From: CAWIUB01 sp963839175
Lineage (GTDB): Bacteria > Actinomycetota > Actinomycetes > Mycobacteriales > Jatrophihabitantaceae
Reading direction: 5' to 3'
Length of the DNA: 64,000 nucleotides
Assembly (NCBI GenBank): GCA_963839175.1
Contig: CAWIUB010000033.1
Coordinates: 69,281 to 133,280, forward strand
Below are positions 8,243-17,617 of the stretch, piece after piece. Positions within the stretch are counted from its first letter, which is position 1; each line of letters starts with the position of its first letter. The translations under genes were made by a program, and so were the position numbers. Below the pieces are notes generated by a model. It was not told the DNA's origin. It did no database searches and was given only the letters and a program-made list of their open reading frames with translations.

Positions 8243-10656
8243 CCGCGGTCGAAAGCGCACCCGGCAAGCAGGATCTCGTCTCGGTCACGATCGACGGCTT
8301 CGAGATCTCAGTGCCAAAGGGCACCTTGGTCATCCGCGCTGCCGAGCAGCTCGGCATCCAGATCCCGCGGTTCTGTGACCACCCGCTGCTCGAGCCGGCG
8401 GGCGCCTGTCGGCAATGCCTAGTCGAGGTCACCGATATGGGTAACGGACGCGGAATGCCCAAGCCCGCTGCGTCCTGCACGACCACCGTCATGCCCGGCA
8501 TGGTGGTCAAGTCGCAGCTCACCTCGCCGCTGGCCGACAAGGCGCAGCAGGGCATCATGGAGCTGCTGCTGATCAACCATCCGCTCGACTGCCCCGTCTG
8601 CGACAAGGGCGGGGAGTGCCCGCTACAGAACCAGGCGATGAGCAACGGGCGGGCCGACTCGCGCTTCGTCGACGTCAAGCGCACGTTCCCCAAGCCGATC
8701 GCGATCTCGTCCAACGTGCTGCTGGATCGCGAGCGGTGCGTGCTGTGCCAGCGCTGCACTCGGTTCTCCGAGCAGATCGCGGCCGATCCGTTCATCGACC
8801 TGCTCGAACGCGGAGCCCGGCAGCAAATCGGCACAGCTGTCGACGTCCCGTTCCAGTCGTACTTCTCGGGCAACACCGTGCAGATCTGCCCAGTGGGCGC
8901 GCTGACCGGTGCCTCCTACCGCTTCCGCGCGCGCCCGTTCGACTTGATGAGCACCCCGACGGTGTGCGAGCACTGCTCCTCCGGATGCGCGATGCGCTCG
9001 GACTGGCGTCGTGGCACCATCACCCGTCGGCTCGCCGCCGCCGACCCGGACGTCAACGAGGAGTGGAACTGCGACAAGGGCCGCTGGGCCTTCCACTACG
9101 CGACGCAGCCGGACAGGCTGCTCACCCCGATGGTGCGCGACGAGTCCGGAGTGCTCGTCGAAGCCAGCTGGCCCGATGCGCTGGAACGGGCAGCGGCGGG
9201 GTTGTCCGAGGCGCGTGACCGCGGCGGCGTCGGCGTGCTGCCGGGTGGCCGGCTCACCGAGGAAGACGCCTACGCCTATTCGAAGTTCGCCCGGGTCGCG
9301 CTCGGCACGAACGACATCGACTTCCGCGCCCGGCCCGCCAGCGACGAGGAGCTCGCGTTCCTCGGGTCGCAGGTGGCCGGCACGACGCCGGAACACGTGT
9401 CCTTCGCGTCGCTCGAGGCCGCCCCAGCCGTGCTACTCGCCGGGCTGGAGCCGGAGGAAGAGTCGCCGATCGTCTTCCTCCGGCTGCGCAAGTCAACTCG
9501 GCTGGGCCGCGGTCACGTCTACTCGATCGCACCGTTGGCGTCTCACGGCCTGGAGAAACTGGGCGGCACGTTGATTCCTGCCGTGCCCGGCGCTGAGGGC
9601 GCGGCCCTGGCCGGGCTCGATTCGGCGGTTATGGACTCGCTGGGGCAGGACGGCTCATTGATCCTCGTCGGTGAACGGCTCGCCTCAGCGGTGGGCGCCC
9701 TCACTGCCGCCGTCAGGCTGGCGGCATCGACCGGCGCCCGGCTCGCCTGGGTTCCCCGGCGGGCCGGTGAGCGCGGAGCCGTCGATGCGGGCGCGCTCCC
9801 GACGCTCCTGCCAGGCGGCCACCCGGTGGCGGACGACGCCGCGCGGGTCGAGGTCGAACGGTCGTGGAATGCCGCGCTGCCGACCCTGCCGGGACGTGAC
9901 GTCACCGGCATCCTGACCGCTGCGAGCGACGGCGCACTGGCCGCCCTGGTCGTCGGCGGCCTCGATCCGGCAGACCTGCCCGACCCCGCACTGGCGGCGA
10001 CGGCGCTCGAACGGGCCGGGTTTATCGTCAGCCTGGAGATCCGGCGCAGCGCCGTCACCGAACACGCCGATGTCGTCCTGCCGGTGGCGCCGGCAGCAGA
10101 GAAGGCTGGCCGCTATGTCACCTGGGAGGGTCGGCGCCGGCCGTTTGACCTCACGCTGACCAACACTGGCGCGCTCACCGACGGGCAGGTCCTGCACGCG
10201 CTCGCCGACGAGTTGGACGTCGCCCTCGGACTGCCCACGATCGCGGCCGCGCGGGCTGACCTGCACCGCATCGGCCTCACGCCCTGCCGGGTGGGTGCCC
10301 CCACGATCGCCACCCAGACGCCAGCTCCATCGGCGTCAGGCACCGTCGTGCTGGCCAGCTGGCACGAGCTCATCGACGCCGGCCGGCTCAGCGACGGCGA
10401 CGAGAACCTGGCGGGCACCGCCAAGCCGGCGCGAGCGCTGTTGTCCGCTGCGACGGCGGCCGCCGCCGGCCTGGCCGACGGTGCCGAGGTCACGGTCGGC
10501 ACCAACCGCGGCTCGATCACCGTCCCGGCCGTCGTCGCCGACGTGGTCGACGGGGTCGTATGGCTGCCCACCAACGCGCGGGGCTGCGCGGTCCGCACCA
10601 CCCTGGCAGCGGTGGCCGGCGACCACGTCACGTTGAGCGCGGGAGGACCTACATGA
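8239..10656 (+). CDS. nuoG: NADH-quinone oxidoreductase subunit G
   Basis: 805 aa. The N-terminal [2Fe-2S] domain has CDHPLLEPAGACRQCLVEV; then come CPVCDKGGECPLQ and CVLCQRCTRF with a later CPVG for N4/N5-type clusters. CEHCSSGCAMRSD supplies a further cluster. The C-terminal half is a molybdopterin-oxidoreductase-like domain without obvious cofactor function, as usual for NuoG. Coupled to nuoF and nuoH by four-base overlaps. Confidence 0.96.
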   Translation: MTAVESAPGKQDLVSVTIDGFEISVPKGTLVIRAAEQLGIQIPRFCDHPLLEPAGACRQCLVEVTDMGNGRGMPKPAASCTTTVMPGMVVKSQLTSPLADKAQQGIMELLLINHPLDCPVCDKGGECPLQNQAMSNGRADSRFVDVKRTFPKPIAISSNVLLDRERCVLCQRCTRFSEQIAADPFIDLLERGARQQIGTAVDVPFQSYFSGNTVQICPVGALTGASYRFRARPFDLMSTPTVCEHCSSGCAMRSDWRRGTITRRLAAADPDVNEEWNCDKGRWAFHYATQPDRLLTPMVRDESGVLVEASWPDALERAAAGLSEARDRGGVGVLPGGRLTEEDAYAYSKFARVALGTNDIDFRARPASDEELAFLGSQVAGTTPEHVSFASLEAAPAVLLAGLEPEEESPIVFLRLRKSTRLGRGHVYSIAPLASHGLEKLGGTLIPAVPGAEGAALAGLDSAVMDSLGQDGSLILVGERLASAVGALTAAVRLAASTGARLAWVPRRAGERGAVDAGALPTLLPGGHPVADDAARVEVERSWNAALPTLPGRDVTGILTAASDGALAALVVGGLDPADLPDPALAATALERAGFIVSLEIRRSAVTEHADVVLPVAPAAEKAGRYVTWEGRRRPFDLTLTNTGALTDGQVLHALADELDVALGLPTIAAARADLHRIGLTPCRVGAPTIATQTPAPSASGTVVLASWHELIDAGRLSDGDENLAGTAKPARALLSAATAAAAGLADGAEVTVGTNRGSITVPAVVADVVDGVVWLPTNARGCAVRTTLAAVAGDHVTLSAGGPT

Positions 10657-11948
10657 CCCCCGACGTGCCGGGCTTCGGCGGCGAACCACTTTGGATCATC
10701 CTGATCAAAGTCGTCGGGGTCTTCGCGTTCCTGGTCGTCATGACCCTGTTCGCGATCGTCTTCGAGCGCAAGGTCGTGGGCCGGATGCAGAACCGGATCG
10801 GCCCCAACCGCACCGGGCCATGGGGCACGCTGCAATCCCTGGCCGACGGCATCAAGCTGGCGTTCAAGGAAGAGGTCATCCCGCTGCTGGCTGACAAGCC
10901 GGTCTACTTTCTCGCACCCATTCTCTCGGCCGTGCCCGCCTTCCTGGCTTTCGCAGTCATCCCGTTCGGCCCGCAGGTCTCGATGTTCGGCCACAAGACG
11001 ATGCTGCAGCTGACCGACTTGCCCGTCGGCGTGCTGCTCGTCTTCGCCTGCTCCTCGCTCGGCGTGTACGGCATCGTGCTGTCGGGCTGGGCGTCCGGCT
11101 CGACGTACCCGCTGCTCGGCAGCCTGCGCTCCGCGGCGCAGATGATCTCGTACGAGGTCGTGATGGGACTCTCCTTCGTCGCGGTGTTCCTGTTCGCCGG
11201 GACGATGTCCACCTCCCGGATCGTGGCGGCCCAGCAGGGCACGTGGTTCGTGCTGCCCCTGTTCGTGTCGTTCTGCATCTACGCCGTTGCCGTGGTCGGC
11301 GAGACCAACCGGGCGCCGTTCGACTTGCCGGAGGCCGAATCTGAGCTCGTCGGCGGCTTCCACACCGAGTACTCGTCGTTCAAGTTCGCGATCTTCTTCC
11401 TGGCCGAATACATCAACATGGTCACGGTCTCCGCGCTGGCCACGACGCTCTTCCTCGGTGGCTGGCGCGCCCCGTGGCCGCTCTCGCTGTGGCACGGCGC
11501 AAACTCCGGTTGGTGGCCGTTGCTGTGGTTCGTCGCCAAGGTGGTCGCTGGCATCTTCGTGTTCGTCTGGCTGCGCGGCACCCTGCCTCGGCTGCGATAC
11601 GACCAGTTCATGCAATTGGGCTGGAAGACGCTCCTGCCGCTGAACCTGGGCTGGATCCTGGCGATCTCGACCGGACGGGTGCTGTGGGAACGCGGCCGGC
11701 CGTTCTGGGCAGCGCTGGTCATCGTCGTGGCGCTGATGTCGGTCGTCGCCTTGATCGCGTACACCGTCTCGGACATGGAGAAAGAGAAGCGCCGCATCCA
11801 GGTCGCGGACGAGGAGGACGCCGAGGCGCGCCTCGGGCCGGTCTTCCCGACCCCGCCTGCGGATCTGATCGTGCCCCGGCAGCCGAAGCTGGTGCATGCG
11901 GGGCCGCCCGCTCGGGCGCTCGCCCAGGGAAGGGATTCGGATGGCTGA
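10653..11948 (+). CDS. nuoH: NADH-quinone oxidoreductase subunit H
   Basis: ATG 10653 sits after GGGAGGA and overlaps the nuoG stop, giving 431 aa; upstream in-frame codons lie inside nuoG. Signatures are RMQNRIGPNRTGPWGTLQS and the ETNRAPFDLPEAESELVGG loop, which forms part of the quinone channel. About eight TM helices are visible. The hydrophilic C-terminal tail of about 50 residues is rich in Glu and Pro. Overlaps nuoI by eight bases. Confidence 0.97.
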   Translation: MTPDVPGFGGEPLWIILIKVVGVFAFLVVMTLFAIVFERKVVGRMQNRIGPNRTGPWGTLQSLADGIKLAFKEEVIPLLADKPVYFLAPILSAVPAFLAFAVIPFGPQVSMFGHKTMLQLTDLPVGVLLVFACSSLGVYGIVLSGWASGSTYPLLGSLRSAAQMISYEVVMGLSFVAVFLFAGTMSTSRIVAAQQGTWFVLPLFVSFCIYAVAVVGETNRAPFDLPEAESELVGGFHTEYSSFKFAIFFLAEYINMVTVSALATTLFLGGWRAPWPLSLWHGANSGWWPLLWFVAKVVAGIFVFVWLRGTLPRLRYDQFMQLGWKTLLPLNLGWILAISTGRVLWERGRPFWAALVIVVALMSVVALIAYTVSDMEKEKRRIQVADEEDAEARLGPVFPTPPADLIVPRQPKLVHAGPPARALAQGRDSDG

Positions 11949-12573
11949 TCAGCGCGAACCGACCGTCCCGGACGAGTCGATGGGCAGCGCCCTGGGCTTC
12001 GCCAAAGGTTTCGGGCTGACTTTCTCGACGATGTTCAAGAAGGTCTACACCCAGCAGTACCCGTTCGATGTCTACCCGACGGCGCCGCGCTACCACGGGC
12101 GGCACGTGCTCAACCGGCACCCGGACGGGCTGGAGAAATGCGTCGGCTGCGAGCTGTGCGCGTGGGCCTGCCCTGCCGACGCGATCTACGTCGAGGGCGG
12201 CGACAACACCGACGAGGAGCGGTACTCCCCGGGTGAGCGGTACGGCAAGGTCTACCAGATCAACTATTTGCGCTGCATCTTCTGCGGTCTGTGCATCGAG
12301 GCCTGCCCGACTCGTTCGCTGACGATGAGTAACGAGTACGAGCTAGCCCTCGACGACCGCCAGCAGCTCATCTACACGAAAGAGCAGCTGATGGCCCCGC
12401 TGCTGCCCGGAATGGAGGCACCACCGCACCCGATGCGTCTCGGCGATGACGAGAAGGTCTACTACACCGTCGAGGTGCAGGCACCGCTACAGCAGGGCGA
12501 GCCGCAGAGCACCGCGAACGTGGCCGGGCGGCCAATCACGGGCACCGCCCTCGAAGTTGGCCACCATGCTTAG
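11941..12573 (+). CDS. nuoI: NADH-quinone oxidoreductase subunit I
   Basis: ATG 11941 gives 210 aa. Two 8Fe ferredoxin-type motifs, CVGCELCAWACPAD and CIFCGLCIEACPTRS, bind clusters N6a and N6b that link NuoG to NuoB. The stop at 12571-12573 is followed immediately by a tandem 168-bp repeat, the longest non-coding interruption in the operon. Confidence 0.97.
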   Translation: MADQREPTVPDESMGSALGFAKGFGLTFSTMFKKVYTQQYPFDVYPTAPRYHGRHVLNRHPDGLEKCVGCELCAWACPADAIYVEGGDNTDEERYSPGERYGKVYQINYLRCIFCGLCIEACPTRSLTMSNEYELALDDRQQLIYTKEQLMAPLLPGMEAPPHPMRLGDDEKVYYTVEVQAPLQQGEPQSTANVAGRPITGTALEVGHHA

Positions 12574-12909
12574 TGCGCCCGAGGCGTCCCTCCGTTTCCG
12601 CCGCTCGCTGCGCTCGGGCGGATCCGTCGGGCTACGCGCAAGCCTTCGGCGCGTGGGCGCAGCACTTGCACCCCACGAAATTGCTGCGCGATTTCGCGGG
12701 GACCCCGCGGTTCGCGCAAGCGCTCATCGCCCGGCGGTCATTGCGCCCGAGGCGTCCCTCCGTTTCCGCCGCTCGCTACGCTCGGGCGGATCCGTCGGGC
12801 CACGCGCAAGCCTTCGGCGCGCGGGCGCAGCACTTGCACCCCACGAAATTGCTGCGCGATTTCGCGGGGACCCCGCGGTTCGCGCAAGCGCTCATCGCCC
12901 GGGGGTCAT
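12574..12909 (+). repeat. tandem duplication of a 168-bp repeat unit (nuoI-nuoJ spacer)
   Basis: Two units, 12574-12741 and 12742-12909, are head-to-tail copies that I read as differing at only four positions. Each contains CGCTCGCTGCGCTCGG-type sequence near its start, a CCCCACGAAATTGC ... GCGATTTCGCGGGG hairpin (12671-12701 and 12839-12869), then TTCGCGCAAGCGCTCAT. One of the four differences changes GGCGG to GGGGG near the end of unit 2, which places a purine-rich run 8-12 bases before the nuoJ start. No plausible protein is encoded. Confidence 0.9.
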
Positions 12910-12912
12910 CGT

Positions 12913-13683
12913 ATGAGCGCGTTACTTCTCTCATCCCCGCTGATGCGCGGGCAGGTGCCGCTCGGCGAGGCGATCGCCTTCTGGATTCTCGGCCCGATCT
13001 CGCTGGCCGGTGCGATCGGGATGGTGCTGCTGCGCAACGCCGTCCACTCTGCTCTCTCGCTGGTCGCCACGATGGGCTGCCTGGGCATGATGTACCTGAT
13101 CCAGCAGGGACCGTTCCTTGGGCTGGTGCAGATCATCGTCTACACCGGCGCAATCATGATCTTGTTCCTGTTCGTGCTGATGCTCGTCGGCCGCGACGCC
13201 TCGGACTCGCTGGTCGAGACCCTGCGTGGCCAACGGTGGGCCGCCGCGCTGGCGGGCCTGGCGTTCGCGCTGCTCGTCGCGTTGTCTCTGGGTCGCGCCT
13301 TCACCGGCTTCAAGCCAGCCAATCTGACTTCGGCCAACGCCGGCGGAACGAACGTCAACAGCATCGCGCAGTTGATGTTCACGAAGTACCTGTTCGCGTT
13401 CGAGCTCACCTCGGCGTTGCTGATCGTCGCCGCGGTGGCCGCAATGGTCCTGGCCCACATCGAGCGTGACGGTCCCAAGCGGACGCAGAAGGCCGTGGCC
13501 CGCGAGCGGATCCGGTCTGGTCGCCCGCAGCCGCTACCCGGCCCGGGCGTGCTCTCGTCCGGCGACGCGATAGGCACGCCGGCGTTGCTGCCGGACGGTT
13601 CGGTTTCGCGGGAATCCATCCTCGCGTCGACGCCCGGCGTCCGTGAGCTTCCAGCGCTACCGGAAGGAGGGCAGGGCCGATGA
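12913..13683 (+). CDS. nuoJ: NADH-quinone oxidoreductase subunit J
   Basis: 256 aa from ATG 12913, three bases after the tandem repeat. About five TM helices; the signature IVYTGAIMILFLFVLMLVG (near residue 75) is present. NuoJ contributes TM helices linking the quinone chamber to the proton pumps. The C-terminal 70 residues are a hydrophilic extension of a kind common in actinobacterial NuoJ. ATGA overlap with nuoK. Confidence 0.95.
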   Translation: MSALLLSSPLMRGQVPLGEAIAFWILGPISLAGAIGMVLLRNAVHSALSLVATMGCLGMMYLIQQGPFLGLVQIIVYTGAIMILFLFVLMLVGRDASDSLVETLRGQRWAAALAGLAFALLVALSLGRAFTGFKPANLTSANAGGTNVNSIAQLMFTKYLFAFELTSALLIVAAVAAMVLAHIERDGPKRTQKAVARERIRSGRPQPLPGPGVLSSGDAIGTPALLPDGSVSRESILASTPGVRELPALPEGGQGR

Positions 13684-13979
13684 CCCCTACCTACTACCTC
13701 GTTCTCTCGGCCGCCCTGTTCGCGATCGGCTCCGTCGGCGTGCTGGTCCGCCGTAACGCCATCGTCGTGTTCATGTGCATCGAGCTCATGTTCAACGCCG
13801 TCAACCTCACGCTCGTCACGTTCGCGCGGATGAACGGCTCCCTCGACGGGCAGGTCATCGCGTTCTTCGTCATGGTCGTGGCCGCCGCCGAGGTCGTTGT
13901 CGGGCTTGCCATCATCATGTCCATCTTCCGGACCCGGCGGTCGGCATCCGTCGACGATGCCAACTTGCTCAAGTACTAG
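13680..13979 (+). CDS. nuoK: NADH-quinone oxidoreductase subunit K
   Basis: 99 aa with three TM helices. The conserved membrane glutamates are visible in VFMCIELMFNAVNL and VAAAEVVVGLAIIM. GAAGGAGGGCAG precedes the start inside the nuoJ end. Twelve bases separate it from nuoL. Confidence 0.97.
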   Translation: MTPTYYLVLSAALFAIGSVGVLVRRNAIVVFMCIELMFNAVNLTLVTFARMNGSLDGQVIAFFVMVVAAAEVVVGLAIIMSIFRTRRSASVDDANLLKY

Positions 13980-13991
13980 GAGCCGTCACCT

Positions 13992-15899
13992 GTGACCACC
14001 GCACACGGCATCCAGTCGGCTGCCTGGTTGCTCGTCGTCCTGCCGGCCCTGTCGGCGGCCGTGCTGTTGCTTGCCGGCAAACGGGCGGACAAGTGGGCGC
14101 CTCTGGTAGGCGCGCTGGTCCCGGTCGTGCTGTTCGTCTACGCGGTCATGCTGTTCTTCTCGGTGAAGGGCGAGGGCGAGGGCAACCGGCAGATCGACCT
14201 GCACCTGTTCACCTGGATACCGGTGAACAGTTTCCAGGTCGATGTCGGCTTCCTGCTCGATCCGCTGGCGGTGGTGTTTGTTCTGCTCATCACCGGGGTC
14301 GGTGGGCTGATCCATATCTATTCGATCGGCTACATGGCGCACGACGAGGGGCGCCGGCGGTTCTTCGGCCAGTTCAACCTTTTCATGGCGGCGATGCTGC
14401 TGCTGGTGCTGGCCGACAACTACCTGGTGCTCTACGTCGGCTGGGAAGGTGTCGGCCTCGCGTCCTACCTGCTCATCGGCTACTACTACAACCGGCCCTC
14501 AGCGGCCACTGCAGCGAAAAAGGCGTTCATCGCCAACCGGGTCGGCGATGCCGGCTTCTCCATCGCGATCATGATCATGTTCGCATACTTCGGGTCGACC
14601 TCCTTCGCCGGCGTGTTCCCGCAGATGACCGCAGCCAACAAAGGCGTGGCCACCGCGATCGGGCTGCTGTTGCTGCTCGGTGCGTGCGGCAAGTCCGGCC
14701 AGTTCCCGCTGCAGACCTGGCTGCCCGACGCGATGGAAGGCCCGACGCCGGTCTCCGCGCTCATCCACGCCGCGACTATGGTGACGGCGGGCGTCTATCT
14801 CATCGCACGATCGGCCCCGATCTACGACCAGTCGCCCGCGGCGCGCACGGTCGTGGTCATCGTCGGCGCGATCACTCTGATCTACGGGTGCATCTGCGCG
14901 TTCGGCCAGGACGATCTGAAGCGGGTGCTGGCATATTCGACCGTGAGCCAGATCGGCTATATGTTCGTGGCGGTCGGCCTGGGCCAGGGCGCTTACGCGA
15001 TCGGCATCATGCATCTGCTCGGTCACGGCTTCTTCAAGGCGGCTTTGTTCTTGTCAGCCGGCTCGGTTATGCACGCAATGAACGATCGCATCGACATGCG
15101 CCGTTTCGGCGGGCTTGCCAAGGTCATGCCGATCACTTATGGCGTCTTCCTGTGCGGATACCTCGCGATCATCGGCTTCCCATTTGCTACCGGTTTCTGG
15201 ACCAAAGACAAGGTCATCGAGTCGGCGCTGGACAAGGGCGGCACGTCCGGCTGGATCGTCGGCATCACCGCTCTGCTCGGTGCGGGGCTCACCTCGTTCT
15301 ACATGACCCGCGCGCTCGTCATGACGTTCCACGGCGCGCGCCGCTGGGAGGATGACGTGCATCCGCACGAGTCCCCGCGGATCATGACCTGGCCGATGGT
15401 CGTGCTCGCCGCGGCGTCCTTGGTCGGCGGGTATCTGCTCATCTTCGGCGGTGCCGAACAGCACTGGCTGACACCATCGGTCGGTCCAAGCGGCGAAGAA
15501 GGTGTGCACACCGTGTCGCCCGTGATCCTGAGCATCCTGACACTCCTCGTGGTCGCGCTCGGTGTGGTTGGCGCCTGGGTCGCGTTCGGCCGGCGTCCGG
15601 TCCCGATAAGCCAGCCCGTCGGCGTCTCGCCGATCACCACGGCCGCGCGCAACAAGCTCTACGCCGACGCATTCAACGAGTCGGTGCTGATGCGCCCCGG
15701 TCAGTGGATCACCCGCGCTCTGGTGTATTTCGACAACCGGGGGGTGGACGGGGCGGTCAACGGGCTGGCGGCAGCCTTCGGCGGTGGGTCGGGACGAATG
15801 CGCCGCCTGCAAACCGGATTCGTCCGCAGCTACGCGTTGTCCATGCTCGGCGGGAGCGTCGTGGTGGTCGCCGTTCTGCTGGCCGTGAGGTTCGCATGA
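13992..15899 (+). CDS. nuoL: NADH-quinone oxidoreductase subunit L
   Basis: GTG start at 13992 after TAGGAG; 635 aa, the usual length, with about 16 TM helices including the C-terminal amphipathic lateral-helix region. Antiporter-type motifs include GWEGVGLASYLLIGYYY and FPLQTWLPDAMEGPTPVSAL, which carries the conserved membrane charge region. NuoL is the distal proton-pumping subunit. A 76-bp repeat-containing gap follows before nuoM. Confidence 0.97.
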   Translation: MTTAHGIQSAAWLLVVLPALSAAVLLLAGKRADKWAPLVGALVPVVLFVYAVMLFFSVKGEGEGNRQIDLHLFTWIPVNSFQVDVGFLLDPLAVVFVLLITGVGGLIHIYSIGYMAHDEGRRRFFGQFNLFMAAMLLLVLADNYLVLYVGWEGVGLASYLLIGYYYNRPSAATAAKKAFIANRVGDAGFSIAIMIMFAYFGSTSFAGVFPQMTAANKGVATAIGLLLLLGACGKSGQFPLQTWLPDAMEGPTPVSALIHAATMVTAGVYLIARSAPIYDQSPAARTVVVIVGAITLIYGCICAFGQDDLKRVLAYSTVSQIGYMFVAVGLGQGAYAIGIMHLLGHGFFKAALFLSAGSVMHAMNDRIDMRRFGGLAKVMPITYGVFLCGYLAIIGFPFATGFWTKDKVIESALDKGGTSGWIVGITALLGAGLTSFYMTRALVMTFHGARRWEDDVHPHESPRIMTWPMVVLAAASLVGGYLLIFGGAEQHWLTPSVGPSGEEGVHTVSPVILSILTLLVVALGVVGAWVAFGRRPVPISQPVGVSPITTAARNKLYADAFNESVLMRPGQWITRALVYFDNRGVDGAVNGLAAAFGGGSGRMRRLQTGFVRSYALSMLGGSVVVVAVLLAVRFA

Positions 15900-15902
15900 G
15901 CA

Positions 15903-15932
15903 CCCCACGAAATTGCTTCACAATTTCGCGGG
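15903..15932 (+). repeat. interspersed palindromic repeat, copy upstream of nuoM
   Basis: CCCCACGAAATTG, loop, CAATTTCGCGGG: the same hairpin as in the nuoI-nuoJ repeat, with compensating bases (ATTG/CAAT), so pairing is retained although the sequence differs from the other copies. It ends 43 nt before the nuoM ATG, the same distance as unit 2 has from the nuoJ ATG. The repeat starts four bases after the nuoL stop. Confidence 0.75.
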
Positions 15933-15975
15933 TGTGCCGCTCCTGCAGGTTGCGCCTCGTGCGGACGGTGCGCTG

Positions 15976-17526
15976 ATGCATAACATCACGCTGGTCGTGC
16001 TCGTCCTGATCCCGCTCTTCGGCTCGTTGATCGTGTTTGCGCTGCCCAAGCACAACGCCCTGCTGGCCAAGCAGGTCGCGCTGGTCGTGTCGCTGATCAT
16101 CGTCGGCTACACCATGGTCGTGGGCGTTCGGTTCGACACTGGCCCGGGCGCGGCCCGCTTCCAGTTCGTGGGCAGCTGGACGTGGATCAAGGCGATCGGA
16201 GCGCACCTCGCATTCGGTGTCGACGGCATCGCGTTGGTCCTCGTGGGCATGGCCGTCGTCCTCGTGCCCACGGTCATCCTCGCGTCGTGGAACTCGTTCG
16301 ACACGGTTACCGACGCCGAAGAGACCGGCGTGCCGACCCGCAGCGTGCGCGGCTACTTCGGGCTGATCCTGCTGCTCGAGTTCTTCATGATCGGCGTCTT
16401 CACGGCCACCGACGTCTTTCTCTTCTACGTGTTCTTCGAGGCCATGCTCGTACCGATGTACTTCATCATCGGCAGCTTCGGCGGCCCGCGGCGGCAGTAC
16501 GCTGCGATGAAGTTCTTCCTCTATTCGCTGGCCGGTGGGCTGCTCATGCTGGCCGCCGTCATCGGCTTGTACGTCACGTCCGGCACCGGCAGTTTCGCGA
16601 TCACCGACCTGATCGGGCACGTGCCGGGTGGCGCCACGCAAAAGTGGCTGTTCCTGGGCTTCTTCATCGCCTTCGCTATCAAGGCGCCGCTCGTGCCGTT
16701 CCACACCTGGCTGCCGGACGCGGGTGCGGAGGCCCCGGCAGGCGGAGCCGCGCTGCTGGTCGGCGTGCTCGACAAGGTGGGCACCTTCGGCTTCCTCCGC
16801 TACTGCCTGCCGCTGTTCCCCGAGGCGTCGCGATATTACGCGCCGATGGTGCTGATTCTCGCAGTGATCGGAATCCTCTACGCCGCGTTCCTCGCGATCG
16901 GCCAACGCGACATGAAGCGCCTCGTCGCCTACACGTCGGTCGCCCATTTCGGTTTCATCGGCCTCGGCATCTTCGCGTTCACCACGCAGGGCGGGACCGG
17001 CGCAGTGCTGTACATGGTCAACCACGGCCTGTCGACGGGGGTGCTGTTCCTGATAGTTGGGCTGTTGATCGCCCGCGGCAAGAGCCGGCTCGTCAGCGAC
17101 TATGGTGGCACGGCTAGAGTCACGCCGCTGCTGTCCGGAGTCTTCCTGATCGCTGGCCTGTCGGCTCTCGCCCTGCCGGGGCTGAGCACCTTCGTCAGCG
17201 AATTCCTTGTGCTGGTGGGGACGTTCACCCGGCACAAAGGGCTGGCCGTTCTCGGCACCGCCGGCATCATCCTCGCCGCGCTCTACGTGCTGATCCTCTA
17301 TCAGCGCACGATGCAGGGCGTCGTCAGCGAGAAGGTCAAGAAGTTCCGTGATCTGAACGTGCGGGAGGCCTTCGCCGTCGCGCCGCTGATCATCCTGATC
17401 GTTTTCCTCGGCGTGTATCCCAAGCCGGTCATCGACGTGATCAATCCGGCGATCAACGCCACCATGCACGACATAGGCGAGACCGATCCCGCACCCGCGG
17501 GCACCGCCGTCGGAGGACACAAGTGA
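15976..17526 (+). CDS. nuoM: NADH-quinone oxidoreductase subunit M
   Basis: ATG 15976 gives 516 aa (MHNITLVVLVLIPLFG), beginning with a TM helix as expected. A TTG at 15913 would add 21 residues translated from the repeat hairpin, which is unlikely. Key motifs are YVFFEAMLVPMYFIIG, PFHTWLPDAGAEAPAGG and the RDMKRLVAYTSVAHFGF lysine region. Antiporter-like proton-pumping subunit with about 14 TM helices. Confidence 0.96.
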   Translation: MHNITLVVLVLIPLFGSLIVFALPKHNALLAKQVALVVSLIIVGYTMVVGVRFDTGPGAARFQFVGSWTWIKAIGAHLAFGVDGIALVLVGMAVVLVPTVILASWNSFDTVTDAEETGVPTRSVRGYFGLILLLEFFMIGVFTATDVFLFYVFFEAMLVPMYFIIGSFGGPRRQYAAMKFFLYSLAGGLLMLAAVIGLYVTSGTGSFAITDLIGHVPGGATQKWLFLGFFIAFAIKAPLVPFHTWLPDAGAEAPAGGAALLVGVLDKVGTFGFLRYCLPLFPEASRYYAPMVLILAVIGILYAAFLAIGQRDMKRLVAYTSVAHFGFIGLGIFAFTTQGGTGAVLYMVNHGLSTGVLFLIVGLLIARGKSRLVSDYGGTARVTPLLSGVFLIAGLSALALPGLSTFVSEFLVLVGTFTRHKGLAVLGTAGIILAALYVLILYQRTMQGVVSEKVKKFRDLNVREAFAVAPLIILIVFLGVYPKPVIDVINPAINATMHDIGETDPAPAGTAVGGHK

Positions 17527-17617
17527 GCGAGCATCGCTTGCGCGCGACGAGCGCGTTGGGAGCACCGAGCGCAGCGAACGGCCCGATGAGCGCTTGCGCG
17601 AAGACCGAGGTGGGTCA
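17527..17617. repeat. nuoM-nuoN spacer with inverted repeat modules
   Basis: Contains ACCGAGCGCAGCGAACGGCC (17566-17585 region) and GATGAGCGCTTGCGCGAAG (17585-17603). The latter is the exact reverse complement of the TTCGCGCAAGCGCTCATC module in the nuoI-nuoJ units. The central CCCCACGAAAT hairpin is absent. A similar degenerate copy (GAGCATCGCTTGCGCGCGA) opens the spacer, so two partial copies may be present. The nuoN ribosome-binding site GAGGTGGGTCA follows. Confidence 0.6.

Noticed and set aside
12573..12912. Long plus-strand frames across the nuoI-nuoJ spacer (Arg/Ala-rich peptides)
   Set aside because: They are translations of the tandem 168-bp repeat, repeated twice in the peptide, with no start signals or protein-like composition.
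15913..15975. Possible 21-codon N-terminal extension of NuoM starting at TTG 15913
   Set aside because: The extension is translated from the repeat hairpin; ATG 15976 begins directly at the first TM helix as in other NuoM proteins.
4633..17603. CRISPR array as explanation for the recurring palindromic modules
   Set aside because: Copies are isolated in gene junctions kilobases apart, with no regular spacers and no cas genes.
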